Assembly: GCF_021130785.1 (NCBI RefSeq)
Contig: NC_060215.1
Coordinates: 121,352,501 to 121,416,500, forward strand
Source: Homalodisca vitripennis
Taxonomy: Eukaryota > Arthropoda > Insecta > Hemiptera > Cicadellidae
Reading direction: 5' to 3'
DNA length: 64,000 nucleotides
Shown here: positions 23,883 through 34,333 of the stretch, piece by piece
Layout: each line of letters opens with the position of its first letter
Numbering within the stretch: the stretch's first letter is position 1
Notes under the pieces: generated by a model
What the model saw: the letters and a program-made list of their open reading frames with translations, nothing else
Told to the model about the DNA's origin: nothing
The model's database searches: none
Program-made: the position numbers and the translations under genes

Positions 23883-24026
23883 TAGATATGCTTTTTTTAT
23901 GTATTAAATTTCTGTTATATTTTTGTATTACAATCAATGTTAGTCTGAGTGTTTGGTTAGTCTGTACAATCGTTTTGACTGCAGGCCAACGAGTACGTGT
24001 AGTGCGTGCATGTGTGCGTGTGCGTG

Positions 24027-24029
24027 ATT

Positions 24030-24109
<80 letters not shown>

Positions 24110-24125
24110 AGTGTGTGTGTGTGTG
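24027..24125. repeat. (TG)n microsatellite in LINE 3' UTR
   Basis: Interrupted TG tract just after the ORF2 stop. The same tract, at the same place relative to the flanking GTGCGTGCATGTGTGCG, occurs in the truncated copy at 33867, so it is carried by the element. Confidence 0.95.
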
Positions 24126-24469
24126 GTTCCAAGTCTCTCTCTACTTATATCGGCTAATTTTTAATTAAGTCTTTCTGATTGCTATTTTTTTATGTAAGTT
24201 ACAAAGTTTTTATAAATTACATTTTTAAGTCTTCAAATTATATTTTTCTAAATAAGTATATTCCTTTCAAATTTTAGATTATTTATTAACTGAATTTGCT
24301 CATGTATTCCATGCTCTGGCCTTGTATAGTTTATTTTAGAGTTTAAATCTTCATTTCTCATTTGTTAATGAAAATGTTTGTATTTAATGACAATTCATTT
24401 TCTTATTTTAATTTAAGTTTTTTGTGTGTTATTGGTAGTGCAGACTGAGGAACTCGTTTCCCCCACACA

Positions 24470-24491
24470 CAGGCTGATGCCCATGTGGGGA
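24470..24491 (+). promoter_or_regulatory. Stem-loop in LINE 3' UTR
   Basis: CCCCACA and TGTGGGG form an outer 7-bp stem, and GGC-tgat-GCC an inner 3-bp stem. It lies about 120 bases before the CAAT tail. Equivalent hairpins occur in the copy at 34304-34333 and, with different bases, in the related minus-strand LINE. It may be the structure recognised by the element's reverse transcriptase (inference). Confidence 0.6.
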
Positions 24492-24576
24492 TAATTTCCT
24501 ATAAGATTTTTGTTATGCATTATATTTAATTCTGTACATAAATTTTGGAAATAAATAAATAAATCAATCAAAATCA

Positions 24577-24614
<38 letters not shown>

Positions 24615-24616
<2 letters not shown>

Positions 24617-25440
24617 TAGCCCTAAATTTATCACTCAATATCTTCCTGGCCGTCATAAAATCTACAAAATTCTGAAGGTTATTTTTCCTATTTTGGAATC
24701 TTCCCCTGAAACTAGAAAAATATTGTTTAAGCACCATAAATTAATCTTTAAAAAACCTGCAAATTTACAAAACATTATCTCTAGACCAAATTAAACAATG
24801 AAGGCAATCAATAAAATAATAACATAAAATTTAACGAGGGCAATCCTTATTACAAGCCAAAATGCAGCATTTGTAAGATGTTAATACACAACTGAAAAAG
24901 AATATCCTATAATAATGTAACATAGATTGCACTACAACAAACATCATTTGTGTAGAGGTAGTTGTTTCAGAACTAATCTGTAAATTCTGTCCCAAAGATT
25001 GTATTAGAATAACCATCACTCCATTAAGAGTTAGAATGAACAATCATCGGTTTGATGTTCTTCATTAAAACGATGAAAGGCCATTATCTGCTCATGCCAA
25101 TTCAACACAGTCCAAATACATTAGAAAACTGTTGTTTCATCCTAAAAGGAATTTACCATTTAGATCCAAATCCCAACCAAAATACCAATCTGATAAATTT
25201 AAGAAATATTGAACTCGCAAATAAGTTAATTTTAAAAATAAAGACAACCCGATGGCTTGAACCTAAGGTGATTCACTTTTCATTCTTGTATACATTTTTA
25301 GTCCTTTATAAACATTTACAAATATTCTACATACAACTGATAGGAGTCTTGTTGCTTATGGTATTTATTTGTTAACATTATATTTTGGTTATGTTTTTAA
25401 TTTTTGGTTTGGTTTTGTTTGTTTGCTACTTTAAATCAGT
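24615..25440 (+). pseudogene. Penelope-like element, connector and GIY-YIG remnant
   Basis: Continues the Penelope-like element interrupted at about 18.06 kb. KFITQYLPGRHKIYKILKVI and LIFKKPANLQNIISR (24637-24795) match the connector after the RT domain of Penelope-like elements (consensus of the form LPKIRDILKKHW ... FRRPKNL). YYKPKCSICKM near 24850 corresponds to the PCG-C-TC cysteine cluster. LRVRMNNHRFDV near 25025 is the LRxRxxxHRSD segment of the GIY-YIG endonuclease. The YVGxT catalytic part is not recognisable. Stops and frameshifts are frequent. The rest of the stretch to 25440 is presumed 3' UTR, including a 107-codon chance frame. Confidence 0.8.
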
Positions 25441-25489
25441 GTGTTTCTGATAAAGGGTTCTAGGAACTCGAATATTAAAACATGAACAC
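25441..25489 (+). ncRNA. Degenerate hammerhead-ribozyme-like fold
   Basis: Penelope-like elements are known to carry hammerhead ribozymes. Here GTGTTT (25441-25446) can pair with GAACAC (25484-25489) as stem I. CTGATAA (canonical CTGANGA) follows. GGGTTC-tag-GAACTC forms a fully paired stem II, and GAA comes next. Departures from the consensus are A for the conserved G in CTGANGA, one extra A before stem II, and no proper GAAA/UH pairing at the cleavage site. It is probably an inactive relic, or chance. Confidence 0.35.
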
Positions 25490-25556
25490 TGGTTTGTCTG
25501 TTTTATTTTTACTTTGAATTACTTGGAAGAGTATTGAAGCCGATTGGTATTACGGA

Positions 25557-25595
<39 letters not shown>
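25557..25595. repeat. (TA)n microsatellite
   Basis: About 19 TA units, about 70 bases beyond the end of the Penelope-like element. Confidence 0.95.
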
Positions 25596-25596
<1 letters not shown>

Positions 25597-28204
25597 GGCA
25601 CAATACCTCCCTGTCCCTCCGAGTTGTCTTAGATATATATAAAAACGAAAATATGATTGTTATTCTTGGCATAATCGTATGGAGATTACATTTACGTCAC
25701 CTGCCCAACTTTCAGCTGCCCACATAAATATATGCATACAGGGAAGCAACAAAATTTGAAACAAAGATATGTCACCACTTCCTTTCATCTGTTATGAATG
25801 CTTCTGTTTAACGCATAAATTTTTAACATTTTTTATCCTTACTATTACTTAAAAAATCTCGAACTCTTAATGCTCTAATAAGTACAATTCTCTCCTCAAA
25901 CTACAAATACCTCATTCTTTCTATAAACGATTAACTGGGTTTCAATAATTTTACATCCACTAGAATTTTGATAATATAAAATTTCTATTAAAATATATCA
26001 TTGGTTACCAATTTAATACATTACATCTAAAGTTACAGATTGTTGACACTCTTGTTATTGAATTACTACTAATCTAGTATGAAACTTACATTTAGTTGGT
26101 CACACTGCTGAAATACCCCATTAGAATGTAAAGTTCACTGAATTTCCCAATTAGTACAAAAACACGTGCGAGGAGCACAAAACTACTAGTAGGACTGCGA
26201 TAGCACTGACTGACACTCATTATCACCGGATATATCTACAGTTGACTGACTAGTGCGCATGCGCAACCGTGCATTCCTTGCAGTCATGGTGCATGTGTAA
26301 GTACCAACCTGCACACATTTAAATGTTTCACATAATCTCATATACTACTTTATATACTCATTAATCATATTGTAATAGTCCATACTACTTCTAAATGCAA
26401 TTTTTATGGGGATAGGTAAACGGCGTGTCGCATCAATGATAAAAATGCATAATATTCATAATTTAAAACACGGAGTGTTATACCACACTGGTGTTTAGTA
26501 TGTAAGATGAAATAATATACACTGTTAATGAATAAATTGAAATGCATATCAACATATTATTTTGAAACCAACTTTCCTTTTACTTGATCAAAGTTTTCCT
26601 TTTCAGGAATTTTTCTTGGTAAAATGACACATTTCTCATCATAATAAACCCATTCTTACTTAGTGACAAATTAGAAAAATCTTTCAAAAAGTCGAAAGAT
26701 AACAATTTATTCAGAATGTCTAACTTCTAAACCTTATTGTCTGTATAAATCAACGCTTTCATTTGTTTGACCACAAGCAAGTAGTAATTTTCTTATTCCC
26801 TTCAGTTCGTTTCCAAACCTGCTCATTTACACTGGCATTTTTCCTGTAATTGCGACTCAGTAAATAACACATTTTTCATCTCTCAATTACCTAATGCTTG
26901 ACGCGAATAATACTCGCAATAATAGGTTCTAAGTCATCAGTTGAGCTTCATTATGCTGAGTCATAATAGAATCATGATTGAAGAAAAATATGTAATATTA
27001 ATCTTTTTATTAATTCAATGTTAAATTCGTTAGTTATGATTATTACATAAACACCGTTAGTAAAAGTATGCAAAGTTTCTTTGGCTTTCCTCATGCTTCT
27101 AATAAAGAACTCTTCAGCATTACCCCTAGAATATGTAAGAGTGCGTTTGCATGATTCTTGGTAAATTTAATTTGTTTCTTATATTATTTTAACGTGTAGA
27201 TGTAAAACGTATGCAAATGCAATCTATGTACGGCAATGTACAAAACATTGAACCATATTTATAATTCATTAGATAAAAATTGATTTATATGTAAGATTTT
27301 GAAAATGTAAATATATAAAATAAATAAATATTAAGAGGCAAATATTATACAATAAAAAAAATAAGTAGGCCTATGTTCTGTTACGTTTTTTGTGAAATCA
27401 TGTAATTAAAATTTCTCCCGGTTTTAATACTTGATTTTTAAGCTCTGTTTTTCATTTATTGTATCCATGACAATATTCAGTTTATAAAATATGCTTATAT
27501 GTTTTCTCGCCAATTCGTAAGATGATACAGGTATGCTTTAATACTCCAAATAGCACAAGTTATTATGGGGTATGACATCCAACAAATCATAGTATAAATA
27601 TTCATAATTAACTAATACTAATTAATTAAGAAGAAAATCATCAGTATTAGTTGAGTGGAACTCTTGGTGGAATATATTGTTAATAACTAATAGGACGTGT
27701 TTAAAAACTGCCCTTAGTAAACTAGTTTTTATTATTTCTTACGAACATTCTACCACCGAATATGAACAATTACAGGCTGATTTTCTTTTACAAACTGTTG
27801 TCGGTGAAGTATTGGAGAAGATCTTAAAAGCCACAGCTTTAGAACCATCTTGAAATATATTAACGTATATTGAAATCTGTTTTGTTCTTTATATAGACTG
27901 ATATTTTACGTCTAGGCAATTATTTATTAGCTCTGTACTGGTCTACACCTTCTCTCATACTTCTCACCCCCACCGCTCACTGTTACCTGACCTTGAACTC
28001 TGTGAGTGTGGCCTTGCAGGTCCATGACATTAAACAATATATTACTAGTACTAACGCTTACTATGTCATCAACACGCTGTGCAGACACTTGCCCTCTGCA
28101 ATAAGGGTCCTACAGAATGAGCCTGACAGAAGCTCAGGCGGCTAGTTGCTACTTGACTTCATTGTAATTACTAGCAATTCCGATATAGTTATCCACTTCC
28201 AAGC
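25596..28204. other. Unannotated stretch containing one promoter-like site
   Basis: AT-rich throughout. No frame over 60 codons and no repeats were seen. The only notable content is the GC-containing patch at 26160-26310, listed separately, and a more balanced patch at 27940-28200 of unknown nature directly before the R1-clade LINE. Confidence 0.4.
26254..26302 (+). promoter_or_regulatory. NRF-1/EWG-type palindrome, ATG and splice donor
   Basis: TGCGCATGCGCA at 26254-26265 is an exact match to the NRF-1 consensus, which the insect orthologue Erect wing also binds, usually near transcription starts of housekeeping genes. About 20 bases downstream, ATGGTGCATGT (26286-26296) is followed by GTAAGT, a near-perfect splice donor. 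Together this looks like a promoter with a very short first coding exon. No second exon was found, so this is a weak candidate. Confidence 0.3.
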
Positions 28205-29553
28205 AGGCGAATCCTGGTGAGGCTGGCGCCGAGGCTTTAGTAACATCCTCGATGGAACTTTTTGTCTCGGCCTGTGACCGGTCTATGCCGCGAAGAAAAC
28301 TCCGCCGCGACAAGCAACCCGTCTACTAGTGGACTGAAGAGATTGCGGAACTCAGAAGAACATGCCTTAGAGCAAAACGTGCCGCCACTAGAGAGAGAAT
28401 TCCTGCAGATAGAGTTCGTAAGTTGGATGTCTACAAAGCTGCGAGAAAGTCTCTCCGCCGAGCCATCAACAATAGCTGGAGGAAACTTCGGGACGATGTC
28501 GATTTCGATCCTTGGGGTTTGGGTTACAAAGTTGTGACCCAGAAACTCGGCGCCCGCTCTCCACCCTCCATCATGGAGGGCGCCACCATGGAGAGGATCG
28601 TCACAGCCCTGTTTCCTGTACATCCACAGCGACCACTACTTGACTTCGAACGGGTGGAGAACGTTCCGCTTTTTACTAATGAGGAGTTGGAAATCTCCGT
28701 TCTCACCCTGAAGAGCAACAAGGCTCAACGGCCCCGACGGGATTCCCAGCGAGGCTCTGAAGAAGATTTTCACCATCAATCCCGGGTTTTTGCTGAGAAT
28801 GTACAATGCCTGCATGGTTGAAGGAGTGTTTCCATCTCCCTGGAAAACCGCCAGGCTAGTGCTTATTAGCAAGGGAAAAGGTGATCCTGAGCTGCCGTCG
28901 TACTGCAGACCTCTCTGCATGCTGGACACGGCTGGAAAACTTTTTGAAAAGTTGATTCGTTCCCGCCTGATTTCTGCCGTGGTAGCTGTCGGGGAATTTT
29001 GCCCTCGTCAGTACGGCTTCAGAAAGGGTCGATCAACAATCGATGCGATCACGGAAGTACAGAAAGCAGTTGAGAGCGCCGAGAGCCACAACCATTTCTC
29101 CCGCCGAGTAGTGCTTCTTGTTACGCTTGATGTCAAGAATGCCTTCAACTCGGCGAGATGGGTCGATATGTTGTATGCACTTCGTGACACCTTCCGCATT
29201 CCAATGTATATGTTGCGGCTTATTGAGGACTACCTCCGTTCTAGGCGTCTGATATACGACACTCGAGACGAAGCGCGGACGGTGGAAGTCACCTCTGTTG
29301 CCGCGCAGGGTTCAATACTCGGCCCGGATTTCTGGAATATCGCTTATGACAGCCTCCTGAGATCCGAGATGCCAGAGGAAACCGTCTTAGTTGGGTACGC
29401 CGATGACGTTGCGGCTCTCATCGCCGCACGCAACGTTGAGCTGTCGCAGCTAAAGTTGAACCAGGTCATGCGAGTGGTCAACGCCTGGATATCCGATCAC
29501 GGTCTTTCGCTTGCTCTGAGCAAGACGGAGATCGTGATTCTCACAAAAAGATA
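28205..29553 (+). pseudogene. R1-clade LINE reverse transcriptase
   Basis: Frame one (28205-28727) holds YWWTEEIAELRRTCLRAKR and ARKSLRRAINNSWRKLRDD, the pre-RT region of R1/TRAS-type ORF2. A +1 shift at LKSNKAQ (normally NKAPGPDGIP) leads into the second frame, 28790-29553. There FPSPWKTARLVLISKGKG, RPLCMLDTAGKLFEKLI, YGFRKGRSTIDAI, LLVTLDVKNAFNSARW (motif A), AAQGSILGPDFWNIAYDSLL and ETVLVGYADDVAALIA (YADD catalytic box) are intact. Relative to its partner at 63.9 kb, a 12-base deletion at about 28472 shortens INRSKANSWR to INNSWR. Catalytic residues are present, but the shift and truncation make it non-functional. Confidence 0.93.
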
Positions 29554-30318
29554 ATTAACACCGTCGTCCCGCTGCGAGTGGGAAGGGAAGTGGTCCAGTA
29601 AACGCGTGCCGCCAAGTACCCCGGAGTCATGGTGGACAAAAAGTTAAGCTGGAGAGACCAGATCTTCCGTTCGGCGGACAAGGCTGCTAAGGTGGTCTTT
29701 TATCTTAGTAAGCTGATGGCCAATGTCGAGGGTCCTCGGTCCAGCAGAAAACGTTTATTGATGTCCGCAGTCCAGTCCGTGCGCCTTTATGGGGCAGAGG
29801 TGTGGGCAGACGCTCTTACCAAGGAATCCTATAGGTTGCGACTCGCCTGGGTTCAGCGTCAAGCTGCGCTCCGGGTGTGTTCCGCCTATCGGACAGTATC
29901 CAAGCCTGCCGTCCTGGTGGTTGCCGGAGTCATCCCTGTCAAGCTCTTGGCAGGAGAGAGGAAGGCGATTTATCTGAGACAAGGCGAGATCGGCAAGGAC
30001 GCAGCAAGATGCGAAGAGCGTGCCCGAACCTTCCAGCAGTGGCAACACAGCTGGGAGCACGAAACCCCAGGACGATGGACTGCGCGACTCATCGAGCAGA
30101 TTCAACCATGGGTCGAAAGGCGGCATGGCGAGTTGGACTACTACCTCACGCAGTTACTTACAGGTCACGGCTATTTCAAGTCGTACCTGAACCGGATGGG
30201 CAAGACCGGTTCACCGGATTGCATCTACTGCCCGGGCGTTCCCGACGACGCGGAACACACCTTCTCCTGCTGTCCGCGTTGGGAAAGGCCCCGCCCCACG
30301 GGCTTAAGTCAAATTTAG
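29554..30318 (+). pseudogene. R1-clade LINE ORF2 C-terminus with CCHC knuckle
   Basis: After the stop at 29551, the frame resumes: KYPGVMVDKKLSW, VQSVRLYGAEVWADAL and LAWVQRQAALRVCSAYRTVS. It then reads YYLTQLLTGHGYFKSYL and CIYCPGVPDDAEHTFSCC (near 30220-30275), the C-x2-C-x8-H-x4-C zinc knuckle typical of R1, I and LOA clades. A 229-residue open frame (29629-30318) remains. The protein then ends after about 10 foreign residues at a stop, consistent with a deletion to the 3' UTR. Confidence 0.9.
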
Positions 30319-30604
30319 GCCTAGCCTGAAGTAATATGATAAACAATCCCAGGTTAGAATCCTAATGAGTAGAGGAGGTTTTTAGGCCACCTGCGTAATT
30401 GCATTTTTCCTGCCTCTCCCTAAAAAAAATCCACTTCCGCTCATTACTATCATCTATGTGGCATCGTTTCTAGGATAATTTTATTTTATTTAGTCAATTT
30501 TCATAATATACGTTTTTCCTTGTTTTATTTGCTGCATTGTAATATTTAACACAATTGATATATAAAACAAGAAATAAAATTCGATTTATTGTGTGATTGT
30601 GAAC

Positions 30605-31045
30605 TATCAAATCAAATCAAATCAAATTCTTTTATTGCAAGGACAACATGTATGAGTTGCATAGCAAACGTCAATATTGTATGAGTCTATTCTAAAAAAT
30701 TTTAAACATTCATACCACATTACCTCATTCAAACATACATATATATCTTATTATGATACATTTATAGACTCTTCGATTTTTTTATTCATTTAACTTTTTT
30801 ATTTTTATCATTTATGTCACTAATACACAGTATTTTTAATTTTATGTTGTTATTAAATTGATTGTTATTAGTTTGTTCTAATCTGGATTGGAACTCAATA
30901 GGACGCACATACGATGATCTATGTACTGTCAAGTTTTATAACTTCTTCGAATGTATTAACATTTTCCTATTAATGTTAAATGAATAACATACACTAACAT
31001 TACTTGTATCTCTTTAGGAGTCAGCAAAGTAATGTAGTTGTACAT
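30605..31045 (-). mobile_element. LINE 3' end, minus strand (short)
   Basis: The plus strand begins with tandem AATCA units followed by AATTCTTTTATTGCAAGGACA. Read on the minus strand this is a 3' UTR ending in (TGATT)n, like the tail of the minus-strand LINE at 45305. No protein similarity was found, so the 5' extent is uncertain. Confidence 0.5.
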
Positions 31046-31059
31046 ATATTCATTATATG

Positions 31060-31064
<5 letters not shown>

Positions 31065-31152
<88 letters not shown>
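31065..31152. repeat. (TG)n microsatellite
   Basis: About 42 uninterrupted TG units, preceded by TATATG. Confidence 0.95.
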
Positions 31153-31153
<1 letters not shown>

Positions 31154-32609
31154 GAATATATGTACTGAGTTATACTAGTAGAGTTATACTAGATATACAT
31201 TGCGTTGACATGTTAAAAAATGTCCTACGCAATTAAAAAATACAAAGTAGTTTTCAAACCATACCCCACTTACTTGGATTGAACCTTTCAAATATGTGTA
31301 AGGGGTAACAATAAGATCTCCTCACATTGTTCTTATTATTTAACAACTATACAATTTAAAGAAATAAAACATTTAATGATAGAGGTTACTGAATCCATTT
31401 TTAATTACAATTAACATTAGTAATGTTGATAGGGTGATTCAAAAAATTTATACAACCAATTTTGATCCCTATACTTATGACCAGGAAAATTGCATGCAGA
31501 CTCAATCTATTTTATCAAAATTATTCATCATATGATTTTTAAATCTTATGTCCTGATGAGACTATAAAACATCATTAAATATTAATCATTATGATGATCA
31601 GAGATAAGATCCCTGTGTCAGGCCCTTCTGATCAATCTTAACACTTGTTTAACGCACGGTAGTTTTCACACCAAGACAAACACGTACTTCTATATTTATG
31701 ATTTTGCTTCCTCTCACTATCACCACTTCTACCTTCCACTTTTCACCATCTTGATGAGACAAAGAATAACATTCATTTCAACCTTTCTAATAAAAATGTT
31801 AGTTAATTAGTGTTTAAAAGCTATATTTAGTTTCATATCATCAATACTCTTTAATTTGCCTGAACGCTGAAACTTAAAAACAAAACATCAATGTAGGAAA
31901 TTCTGATAGTGATTGACTCTTCAAAAAACTCAGAATTGTCTGTATGGCAAGTGTCGGAATGTATTATTTCTCTTCTAGTTATAAAACTTTGCTCAATGAA
32001 CAATACCCCATTTTAATATGTAATTCTATGAATGTCAACAAATGATCGGCATATACCACAATCAATGGCCGGTTAGGTCAATACTATGTATTATTCAATA
32101 GTGTAAAAAACGGTATTGAAAACCAATTAATGATAGAGTAAAATAGAAGTTATGAATTAAATAGAAAGGAATTCCTAAACGCGTATTTTTACACTCTTTG
32201 TCATTAGTAAATTTTGGATTCGTTTTGTTAGTTTCATTATCTCATTTATTATTGTATCCAATTACTAGCATTTAGCCATTTTTGTAGTATTAGTGCCATA
32301 ATTTAATCCCTTGAGACTACACACTATACATCATAAACGATATACAATGCCGTTAAAGCACTTCAAAACCAGTTTACAAAAGCCCTCCCCACGAAAGAAG
32401 CTCGAAAGGAAACGACTCGTGACGAATTATTTCCAAAATCTTTTTGTTATACTCTTTGGGAAAAAGCTGAGGAGACCTCCCATTAAACATTGCCCTAAAA
32501 GGATATTTGCAGGATATTCAGGATCAACAAGTAGAACGAAGAGAGACCTCTTTCTTTCGAGATATCATGTTTCATCCTCTATGAGTAGGATAGCGGGCAC
32601 TATCCCTGG
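31153..32609. other. Unannotated AT-rich stretch
   Basis: A 109-codon plus frame at 32311-32640, rich in Lys and Arg, directly precedes the LINE fragment at 32610. It may be decayed LINE sequence, but I recognise no RT motif in it. No other content is supported. Confidence 0.4.
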
Positions 32610-33190
32610 TAGAATTAATAGGCTACACGGAATTGAATAGTTGTATTCAGTATCTTGAAGATACAAATTTGGTGACAAACAAATCCAAATCAACCTACAT
32701 CGTAATTAATAGTCAGAACATTTTAGTATATCCTCACCAACGGTAATGATTGGTGAAAAATCATTGGTTGAAACATATAACATTAAATTCCTCGGTATCA
32801 TCATAGATTGTAATCTGTCTTGGAATACGCATATTGAAAGAATTTATAAAACCATTTTCTCCAACATATATTTGTTTAGAAATTTATCAAATCATTGTCC
32901 TATCTCTCTATTGAGAATCACCTAGTATGGACTTATTTTCTCACACATATCTTATGGAATTACAATGTAGGGTACTTGTCCAAATTCTTAATTTCAAATA
33001 TTACCTATTTTACAAAAAACATCAATTCGCATAATCAATAAGTTATCTTCCCGAGCTTCCTTTAGAGAATCCTTTAAGGAGCTCAAATTACCGACATTAC
33101 CTTCGCTGTATGTGCTTGAGACGAGCATGCACTGTCGTTTCTGGAATGGGTACCAGATTTATAAATTGTTTGACAGAAAAAACAAAAATC
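32610..33190 (+). pseudogene. LINE reverse transcriptase, post-catalytic fragment
   Basis: The plus strand shows in order NSCIQYLEDTNLVTNKSKST, VETYNIKFLGIIIDCNLSWN (the KFLGVxID...W segment after the YxDD box), LIFSHISYGITM followed by WGTC after a stop, ILQKTSIRIINKLSSRASFR, and FKELKLPTLPSLYVLETSM. This is the thumb and connector of a CR1/L2 or Jockey-group ORF2. The catalytic box is missing. Frame changes occur near 32755 and 32940. Confidence 0.75.
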
Positions 33191-33284
33191 CATCACAGAT
33201 TACTCATATTTCAAAAGGTTGTTGAAAGAATTTTTAATAATTGTTTAATTAATGGCAATAAATAATTATGAATTATGAAAAATC

Positions 33285-33745
33285 ATGATCCCCAAGCACC
33301 GCAAGGACCCTCTCTTCCCGGAGAATCACAGGCCGATCTCCCTCCTGTCTGTGCTCTCCTATTGGAGATCACATTGAAGATCCTACTGGAGATTCCTGGA
33401 GAAGATCGTCCAAGCGAGGTTCCGCACCGGCCACTCCACCACCCTTCAGCTTAGCAGAATCCTGAATACCATCACCGGAGCTGTAGAGAGGAAGCACCAG
33501 TCCACTTCGGTCCTGATAGACGTGAGGAAAGCCTCGACAAGGTGTGGCACGAAGGACTGCTCTTCAAGCTGACAGCGTCTCCTTTGTCTGGTAGCATCTT
33601 CAAGCTGCTCCGCAGCTACCTCCATCGCCGGACCTTCTCCGTCGTCAGCCTTGCCCGATCCGTCTCCACGACCCGTCCAGTGACGTCTAATATTGCCGCC
33701 CAGGAGGTCCCCCAACTACGTCTTACAATGGACGCTTACAAACTT
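33285..33745 (+). pseudogene. Jockey-clade reverse transcriptase fragment
   Basis: MIPKHRKDPLFPENHRPISL is followed by LSVLS, after a stop and about 30 bases LEKIVQARF, then directly RTGHSTTLQLSRI and HQSTSVLIDVRKA. A shift gives LDKVWHEGLLFKL, the motif A region of Jockey-clade enzymes, and then FKLLRSYLHRRTFSVV. Sequence that should lie between QARF and RTGHST (the LPDEQFGFR part) is deleted. It is GC-rich compared with its flanks. It ends where the CAAT-tail LINE fragment begins. Confidence 0.8.
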
Positions 33746-33866
33746 TTAAATAACATATTTTTGTATTACAATCAATGTTAGTCTGAGTGTTTGGTGAGTT
33801 TGTACAATCGTTTTGACTGCAGGCCAACGAGTACGTGTAGTGCGTGCATGTGTGCGTGTGCGTGAT

Positions 33867-33867
33867 T

Positions 33868-33924
<57 letters not shown>

Positions 33925-33955
33925 AGTGTGTGTGCGTGGGTGTGCAGTGTGTGGT
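33867..33955. repeat. (TG)n microsatellite in the LINE copy
   Basis: Same tract as 24027-24125 but shorter and with a GTGCGTGGG ending, showing divergence of repeat length since the copies separated. Confidence 0.9.
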
Positions 33956-34303
33956 CCAAGTCTCTCTCTACTTATATCGGCTAATTTTTAATTAAGTCTT
34001 TCTGATTGCTCTTTTTTTATGTAAGTTATGTAAGTTGTATGTAAGTTATGTAAGTTTTTTTTAAATTACATTTTTAAGTCTTAAAATTTTTCTAAATAAG
34101 TATATTCCATTCAAATTTTAGATTATTTATTAACTGAATTTGCTCATGTATTCCATGCTCTGGCCTTGTATGGTTTATTTTAGAGGTTAAATCTTCATTT
34201 CTCATTTGTTAATGAAAATGTTTTTATTAATGACAATTCATTTCCTTATTTTAATTTAAATTTTTTGTGTGTTATTGGTAGTGCAGACTGAGGAACTCGT
34301 TTT

Positions 34304-34333
34304 CCCCACACACAGGCTGATGCCTATGTGGGG
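34304..34333 (+). promoter_or_regulatory. Stem-loop in LINE 3' UTR (second copy)
   Basis: CCCCACA ... GGCtgatGCC ... TGTGGGG is conserved relative to 24470, with one substitution in the unpaired stretch. Confidence 0.55.

Larger units (their letters stand above)
18100..24614 (+). mobile_element. Near full-length CR1/L2-group LINE (host of ORF1+ORF2)
   Basis: A 6.5-kb non-LTR retrotransposon sits inside a Penelope-like element. Its 5' edge is placed only roughly, between 18050 and 18130, where Penelope coding sequence stops. Then come a 5' UTR, an ORF1 with a PHD finger (18446-19424), a 1.4-kb spacer, endonuclease and reverse transcriptase frames (20850-23882), and a 3' UTR with a TG microsatellite and a stem-loop. 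The tail is AATAAATAAATAAATC plus tandem CAAT units ending near 24614. Short tandem tails instead of poly(A) are usual for CR1/L2/Daphne-type elements. Multiple frameshifts indicate decay or a noisy assembly. A 3' fragment of the same family lies at 33755-34416. Confidence 0.88.
28205..30440 (+). mobile_element. 5'-truncated R1-clade LINE
   Basis: Element lacking its 5' half (ORF1 and endonuclease). It begins within coding sequence near 28205 (NPGEAGAEALVTS) and runs through the reverse transcriptase and the CCHC C-terminus to a short 3' UTR, GAGGAGGTTTTTAGG, near 30370. Composition is clearly more GC-rich than the flanks, consistent with recent arrival. Past HTFSCCPRWERPR the usual remaining 100 or so residues are absent, so an internal deletion removes the protein end. 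A second, inverted copy lies at 62793-64000. Confidence 0.85.

Noticed and set aside
28237..28929. Minus-strand frames over the R1-clade LINE (also plus-strand frames at 63212-63888)
   Set aside because: Antisense shadows of GC-rich LINE coding sequence. Identical shadows appear at both copies.
31431..31460. AGGGTGATTCAAAAAATTTA as a mariner or MITE end
   Set aside because: It resembles known ends, but no complementary partner was found within several kilobases.
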